Shown here: positions 30,645 through 34,870 of the stretch, piece by piece
Layout: every line of letters starts with the position of its first letter
Position numbering within the stretch: the first letter of the stretch is position 1
Assembly: GCA_050014795.1 (NCBI GenBank)
Contig: JBEKCQ010000013.1
Span: forward strand, 1-34,870
DNA: 34,870 bases
Direction of reading: 5' to 3'
Source of the DNA: JALHUF01 sp050014795
Lineage (GTDB): Bacteria; Acidobacteriota; Terriglobia; UBA7540
Position numbers and translations under genes: made by a program
Notes under the pieces: model-generated
What the model saw: the letters and a program-made list of their open reading frames with translations, nothing else
The model's database searches: none
What the model was told of the DNA's origin: nothing

Positions 30645-31823
30645 CTACCGACCCAAGATCACCTTGGCGATGGTTTGCAGTTGCATGAACGACGTGCCTT
30701 CGTAGATTGCTCCAATCTTCGCGTCGCGGAAATACTTCTCAACCGGATAGTCTTTGGTGAACCCGTACCCGCCGTAGATCTCCACCGCTTCCGACGTCAC
30801 CCGCTCGGCCATCTGCGAGCAGAAGTACTTGGCCATCGCCGCTTCCTTGACGTACGGCTTGCCGGCATCCTTCAGGCGCGCCGCGTTGTAGGTCATCAGG
30901 CGTGCCGCCTCGACCTCCGTGGCCAGGCGGGCGAGTTGGTACTGGACGGCCTGGAATTCGGCGATGGGCTTGCCGAACTGCTGCCGCTCCTGCGCATAGC
31001 GGAGGGCGTGTTCGAGCGCCCCGCGCGCAATCCCCACCATCTGCGCCGCTATGCCGATACGGCCTTCGTTGAGCGTCTCCATGGCCACCTTGTAGCCCTT
31101 TCCAACTTCCCCCAGCACGTTGGCCTTGGGCACGCGGCAGTCTTCCAGTATCAGCTCGCAGGTGGAGGAGGCGCGGATGCCCAGCTTGTCCTCCTTCTTG
31201 CCCACCGTGAAACCTGGAGCCGAGCGTTCCACCACCAGCGCGATGATTCCGCGGTGGCCCAGTTCCCGATTGATGGTGGCAAATACGATGAAAAGGCCGG
31301 CTTCCTTGGCATTGGTGATCCAAAGCTTGCGACCGTTGAGGATGTAGTGATCGCCGTCCTCTTGCGCGCGAGTCTCCAGGGCGAAAGCGTCGCTGCCCGC
31401 ATTCGGCTCGGAAAGCGCGAAGGCCCCCACCGTGTCCCGGGCCAGACGCGGCAGCAGCGCCTTCTTCTGCTCTTCGCTCGCCCAGCGCAGCAACGTGTTG
31501 TTCACCAGCGTGTTCTGGACATCCATGACCGTGGCGGCCGAGGCGTCCACGCGCGAGAATTCTTCGATGGCCAGCACGGACATGAAGTAGCTGCCGCCGC
31601 TGCCGCCATGGACTTCGGGCACCGCAATGGCCATAAAGCCTTGGGCAAAGAACTTCTCCAGCAGTTCGCGCTTGAACGCCCCTTCGCGGTCCATCTCCTC
31701 GACGTGCGGGCCGATTTCTTTTACCGCAAATTCCCGTGCCGCGGCCTGAAACATGACTTCCTCTTCACTCAGCAACGTGAGCGGCAGATTCAACGGCAAA
31801 CGTCCGACTGGGGTTTCATCCAT
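30645..31823 (-). CDS. acyl-CoA dehydrogenase
   Basis: 392 residues of the flavin-dependent acyl-CoA dehydrogenase family (short- or branched-chain type). Typical blocks are DREGAFKRELLEKFFAQGFM, AIAVPEVHGGSGGSY, the FAD/substrate motifs GAFALSEPNAGSDAFALETR and YILNGRKLWITNA, and near the C-terminus EIYGGYGFTKDYPVEKYFRD followed by the catalytic glutamate in IYEGTSFMQLQ. ATG at 31823 follows GGAGGAGG; the frame upstream to 31880 overlaps the promoter. Electrons would pass to ETF and the respiratory chain. The Gfo/Idh/MocA gene follows after 20 bases; why a fatty-acid-type enzyme should lead a sugar-type operon is unclear. Confidence 0.94.
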   Translation of the reverse strand: MDETPVGRLPLNLPLTLLSEEEVMFQAAAREFAVKEIGPHVEEMDREGAFKRELLEKFFAQGFMAIAVPEVHGGSGGSYFMSVLAIEEFSRVDASAATVMDVQNTLVNNTLLRWASEEQKKALLPRLARDTVGAFALSEPNAGSDAFALETRAQEDGDHYILNGRKLWITNAKEAGLFIVFATINRELGHRGIIALVVERSAPGFTVGKKEDKLGIRASSTCELILEDCRVPKANVLGEVGKGYKVAMETLNEGRIGIAAQMVGIARGALEHALRYAQERQQFGKPIAEFQAVQYQLARLATEVEAARLMTYNAARLKDAGKPYVKEAAMAKYFCSQMAERVTSEAVEIYGGYGFTKDYPVEKYFRDAKIGAIYEGTSFMQLQTIAKVILGR

Positions 31824-31861
31824 CGGAAGGTCCTCCTCCCTCCGCGCTCTGGGTTCGACGA

Positions 31862-31890
31862 ATCCTACAGCGACAGGCACGCCTTTTCAA
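31862..31890 (-). promoter_or_regulatory. promoter of the acyl-CoA dehydrogenase operon
   Basis: Minus-strand -35 TTGAAA (31885-31890), 17-base spacer, -10 TAGGAT (31862-31867), with a leader of about 30 nt. Confidence 0.55.
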
Positions 31891-31907
31891 CGCGCCATGG
31901 CAGGCTG

Positions 31908-32474
31908 TCAATTCTTCCGGCGGATTTCGAGCTCGACCTCTTCGCCTTCAGCCAGGGGAAGTGAGTGGTGAAGTTCGAGGACGCCACGATGGTGCGTGGC
32001 CGCAGCGTGAAGAATTACGACCGGGGCCGCGCGCGGTTCGACCGAGGTCTTTCCAGCTTCAGCAGCGTCCAGCGCCTTGTTGACCAGGCGATCGGCTTCG
32101 CGGTTGTGCTCGCGGCGCACGTGCTCAATCGCGAATGATTCGAGACGCTCGATCATTTGCCGTGCCTGCTGGTGGAGGGGTTGCAGGCCGGCACTCTTGA
32201 CCTTGTAGCTGCCCTGGATCTGCCGCACTAGTAATTCCGAGTCTGAGACCACCGTCAATCGCAGATGGTGATGGCGCAGGGCATAGCCAAGGGCGGCCAG
32301 CAAAGCTTCGTATTCCGCGACGTTGTTGGTGGCTTGGCCCAGACACTTCGAGAAGGCAGCGAGCAGCGCTCCGTCAACGGCTTTCACCACCACGGCATAA
32401 GCGGCCGGGCCAGGATTGCCGCGCGAGGCCCCGTCAATGTGCATGACGACGCCCGCCGGCCGGTGAGTAGACAT
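31908..32474 (-). CDS. ribonuclease HI family protein with C-terminal AF2212-like extension
   Basis: 188 residues. The RNase H fold fills residues 8-140 with all four acidic catalytic residues: Asp14 (HIDGASRGNPGP), Glu54 (NNVAEYEALL), Asp78 (VVSDSELLV) and Asp128 (EHNREADRLVNKALD). It would cleave RNA in RNA-DNA hybrids. After a short linker, residues 152-186 carry a separate beta-rich piece (VVILHAAATHHRGVLELHHS, then LPLAEGEEVELEI) resembling the AF2212/DUF104 antitoxin-like domain pattern (G-V-L-x-L then L-x-E-G-x-x-V). The zinc-ribbon gene lies 80 bases upstream, a gene order also known in actinobacteria (Rv2229c-Rv2228c). No strong Shine-Dalgarno is seen. Confidence 0.9.
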   Translation of the reverse strand: MSTHRPAGVVMHIDGASRGNPGPAAYAVVVKAVDGALLAAFSKCLGQATNNVAEYEALLAALGYALRHHHLRLTVVSDSELLVRQIQGSYKVKSAGLQPLHQQARQMIERLESFAIEHVRREHNREADRLVNKALDAAEAGKTSVEPRAAPVVILHAAATHHRGVLELHHSLPLAEGEEVELEIRRKN

Positions 32475-32554
32475 TTTGAGAAAGCCTTGCAGGGAGGAAG
32501 ATTCAGCTTGGCCGCACGCTCCCCACGCCTTTCCAGTAAAACATGCTGGGCCCC

Positions 32555-33328
32555 TCAGTTTCGCGTGCCGGCTTGCTCGCCTGACTTCGGCGAACTTTCA
32601 CCCTCCGCGCCTTCGACGGGCGGCGGCTCAACGTAAAAAAGGATGCGACTGCAGGTCTCGCAGGTGACGACGGACTGGTTGGTCCGCACCTCGTTATAGA
32701 CCTGGGGGCGCAGGCGCACGTTGCAGGCCGTGCAGGAGCCGCCGCGTGCCTCAGCCAACGCCACGCCCCGGCGCGCCTTGCGCACGCGCTCATAGAGCTC
32801 CAGGATCTCCGGCGCCAAGGTGGTCTCCTCCTGCTGGCGCTGGGCCTGCAAGCCGTCGCGCTCTTCTACGTCGGCCTGCCGGAGAGATTGGAGTCGCTTG
32901 ACCTCCCCGGCCACGCGCGCTTCCTCGCTGCCCAGCCGGGAGGCCGCTTCGTGGATTTGTTTCTCGAGTTGTTCCGCCTCCAGCATTTTCTCCAGGAGCT
33001 CATCTTCGATCTTGTGGATCTTTGTTTCCTCGCCCTCAATCTCCTTGAGCATCGCCCGGTACTGCTCGTTGGTCTTCACTTCGTAAAGCTGATCCTTGTG
33101 CTTGGTAATGCGCACTTGGATGACCTGGATATCGGCTTCCAGGTCGCGGCGCTCTTTGTGGTTCTTGGTGAGTCGCTGCTTGCGGTCCTCGTGGGCGTGG
33201 ATGAATTCGTGGAGTTGGGCTTCGAGAGTCTCTATCTCGGACGGTAACGCCTCAATCTGCGCGGTCAGCTCCCCGATTCTCAGGTCCAACTGATGAAGCT
33301 CGATTACCGTCTTGAGGTCGGAATGCAC
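32555..33328 (-). CDS. coiled-coil protein with C4-type zinc ribbon (DUF164/CdsZ-like)
   Basis: 257 residues from a GTG at 33328. Residues about 10-185 form a long coiled coil (heptads such as IGELTAQIEALPSEIETLEA), including the conserved LYEVKTNEQYRAMLKEIEG. The C-terminal zinc ribbon has Cys199, Cys202, Cys223 and Cys226 (CTACNVRLRPQVYNEV, then VTCETCSRILFYVEP). Homologues are widespread, sit next to RNase HI or GTP cyclohydrolase-related genes, and are thought to bind nucleic acids or act as chaperone-like adaptors; the exact role here is inferred. It is followed by the RNase HI-like gene on the same strand. Confidence 0.92.
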   Translation of the reverse strand: MHSDLKTVIELHQLDLRIGELTAQIEALPSEIETLEAQLHEFIHAHEDRKQRLTKNHKERRDLEADIQVIQVRITKHKDQLYEVKTNEQYRAMLKEIEGEETKIHKIEDELLEKMLEAEQLEKQIHEAASRLGSEEARVAGEVKRLQSLRQADVEERDGLQAQRQQEETTLAPEILELYERVRKARRGVALAEARGGSCTACNVRLRPQVYNEVRTNQSVVTCETCSRILFYVEPPPVEGAEGESSPKSGEQAGTRN

Positions 33329-33466
33329 CTAGTTTGCCGCCTTCGCTTCATTCGCATGGGTCACCGAGGGATGCGGTGCATGCCCTGTGCTCGCCGGGAT
33401 GCAAAGTCCGCGCCAACCGTCGCTTTTGCATTGTGGCACAAACAGGGATGGGCGGCAAGGAAAGCA

Positions 33467-33486
33467 GGGCGTACAGGCGTACGCCC
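33467..33486 (-). terminator. hairpin after ilvD, possible terminator
   Basis: A perfect 8-bp stem GGGCGTAC / GTACGCCC (33467-33474 and 33479-33486) with a 4-base loop lies 25 bases after the ilvD stop. Only a weak T-rich tail (TGCTTTCC) follows on the minus strand, so termination is uncertain. Confidence 0.45.
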
Positions 33487-33511
33487 CCACCATCCGCAGA
33501 GGTAGCAAAGC

Positions 33512-34870
33512 TCAGGAGTTGACCGTGGTGACCGCCCCCTCAGAGGCGGACGAAACCAGCGCGGCGTACTTGGCGAAGACACCGGTCTTGTAGTGCCGCT
33601 CGGGCTCGCGCCAGGTGGCAAGACGCGCCTTGATTTCCGCGTCAGACACTTCCACATCCAGGCGACGCGCATTGATATCGAAGACGATCATGTCGCCGTC
33701 TTTGAGCGCCGCGATGGGGCCACCGCGCGCGGCTTCCGGCGCCACGTGGCCCACCATCAATCCGCGCGTCGCGCCACTGAACCGGCCGTCGGTGACGAGC
33801 GCCACCGACTCACCCAGTCCCTGGCCCACCAGCGCCGCGGTAATCCCCAGCATCTCGCGCATCCCGGGCCCCCCGCGCGGCCCTTCGTAGCGGATTACCA
33901 CGACGTCGCCCGGCTGGATGTTCCTGCTCATGATGGCCTGCATGGCCTCTTCTTCGCGATCGAAGACGCGCGCCGGGCCGCGGTGCTGGAGCCGTTCGTG
34001 CCCCGCGATCTTCACCACGCAGCCTTCCGGTGCCACGTTCCCTTTCAGGATGACTAAGCCACCGGATTTCTTGATGGGATTTGAGACGGGCCTGATCACG
34101 TCCTGCCCCGGGGTTGCCTGAGCCTTTCGGGCTTCCTCCGCGATGGTTTGGCCGCTAACCGTCATCTGGCTCCCGTCCACAAAGCCCCCTGCGAGAAGGT
34201 TCTTCGCGATCACCGGAATCCCTCCGGCGCGGTGGACATCGACGGCCACGTAACGCCCTGCCGGCTTCAGGTCCGCGATGAGCGGAGTGCGGGCGCTGAT
34301 GGGGTCGAAATCATCAATCACGAGCGGAACCTGGGCCTCGCGCGCCATGGCCAGCAGGTGCAGGACGGAATTGGTCGAGCCGCCGGTAGCCGCGACACTG
34401 GCGATGGCGTTCTCAAAAGCCTTGCGCGTGAGAATTTCCTTCGGGCGCACGCCGCGCCGGAGCAGGTCCATCACCATCTCGCCGGTGCGATAAGCGACAT
34501 CGTCTTTCTGCGGGTCCACGGCCGGTACGCTGTTGAAGCCCATGGGTGAGAGTCCGATGAACTCCATCACTGTGGACATAGTGTTGGCCGTGAACTGCCC
34601 GCCGCAGGCGCCCGCGCCGGGGCAGGCCACGTCCTCGAGTTCCTTCAAATCTGCATCCGATATCTTACCGGCGGCGTGGGCGCCAATGGCTTCATACACA
34701 TCCTGGATGGTCACGTCGTGACCCTTGAATTGTCCGGCGGCAATGGAGCCGCCATAGAGCAGGATGGCCGGGACATTCAGCCGGATGAGCGCCATGGCCG
34801 CGCCGGGAATGGTCTTGTCGCAGGCCACCAGCGCCACCATGGCATCGAACATGTGGCCCCGGCCGACCAA
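33512..34870 (-). CDS. ilvD: dihydroxy-acid dehydratase, N-terminus outside window
   Basis: 452 residues of the C-terminal part are present; about 100 N-terminal residues lie beyond the right edge, and the apparent start at 34870 is only the edge codon (TTG). The enzyme dehydrates 2,3-dihydroxy-3-methylbutanoate and its homologue in valine, leucine and isoleucine synthesis and uses an iron-sulfur cluster. The cluster and metal motifs are visible in VACDKTIPGAAMAL and CPGAGACGGQFTANTMSTVM, with family blocks GGSTNSVLHLLAMAREA, VIRYEGPRGGPGMREML and VTDGRFSGATRGLMVGHVAPEA. The stop is TGA-type at 33512. A hairpin follows at 33467-33486. Confidence 0.97.
   Translation of the reverse strand: MVGRGHMFDAMVALVACDKTIPGAAMALIRLNVPAILLYGGSIAAGQFKGHDVTIQDVYEAIGAHAAGKISDADLKELEDVACPGAGACGGQFTANTMSTVMEFIGLSPMGFNSVPAVDPQKDDVAYRTGEMVMDLLRRGVRPKEILTRKAFENAIASVAATGGSTNSVLHLLAMAREAQVPLVIDDFDPISARTPLIADLKPAGRYVAVDVHRAGGIPVIAKNLLAGGFVDGSQMTVSGQTIAEEARKAQATPGQDVIRPVSNPIKKSGGLVILKGNVAPEGCVVKIAGHERLQHRGPARVFDREEEAMQAIMSRNIQPGDVVVIRYEGPRGGPGMREMLGITAALVGQGLGESVALVTDGRFSGATRGLMVGHVAPEAARGGPIAALKDGDMIVFDINARRLDVEVSDAEIKARLATWREPERHYKTGVFAKYAALVSSASEGAVTTVNS

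Overview
This 34.9-kb window looks like chromosomal DNA of a GC-rich member of the Acidobacteriota. The main pointers are a VWFA-related protein of the type first described in acidobacteria, a TPR protein paired with an FG-GAP/ASPIC (CRTAC1-like) protein, several Tat-exported enzymes, and a tandem ThuA protein beside Gfo/Idh/MocA and xylose-isomerase-like genes. Most genes lie on the minus strand. I see no tRNA, rRNA, CRISPR array, integrase or intact transposase.

Layout. At 1-5.5 kb there is a clipped small gene, an alkaline-phosphatase-superfamily phosphodiesterase, and a tight TPR / CRTAC1-like / DUF4097-like operon read from an apparently leaderless promoter. At 5.6-8.9 kb lies threonine catabolism (tdh, a small zinc-ribbon gene, kbl) behind a TPR gene. 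At 9-14.9 kb are an MFS transporter, an anchored hypothetical protein, a cyclase-family hydrolase, the VWFA protein, seryl-tRNA synthetase and a small lipoprotein. At 14.9-18.9 kb is the least ordinary part: a truncated S58-peptidase remnant, two lipoproteins, a KduD-like dehydrogenase, an AT-rich repeat region and three copies of a REP-like palindrome. At 18.9-24.6 kb are a Tat-exported CehA/McbA-like metallohydrolase and a polyamine-type ABC transporter (potB, then potC fused in frame to potD, with no potA nearby). At 24.6-34.9 kb are an 803-residue TPR protein, a probable carbohydrate operon (acyl-CoA dehydrogenase, Gfo/Idh/MocA, TIM-barrel isomerase, tandem ThuA), RNase HI with an extra C-terminal domain, its usual zinc-ribbon partner, and the C-terminal part of ilvD.

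The most unusual signal is non-coding. Five separate islands of degenerate tandem heptamers (period exactly 7 bp, a different word in each island) all begin within about 8 bases of, or inside, a TGA stop codon on the sense side of that gene. Two of them form inverted pairs, one supplies the Shine-Dalgarno and stop/start junction of the next gene, and one sits at the break of a truncated gene. A second repeat family is a 12-7-12 palindrome with a conserved GTGG foot, a conserved C.A mismatch and a compensated stem change, which closely parallels enterobacterial REP elements. A third is an AT-rich block (about one third GC by hand count) containing a perfect 18-bp inverted repeat and related copies.

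All assignments come from reading the sequence; no database search was run.
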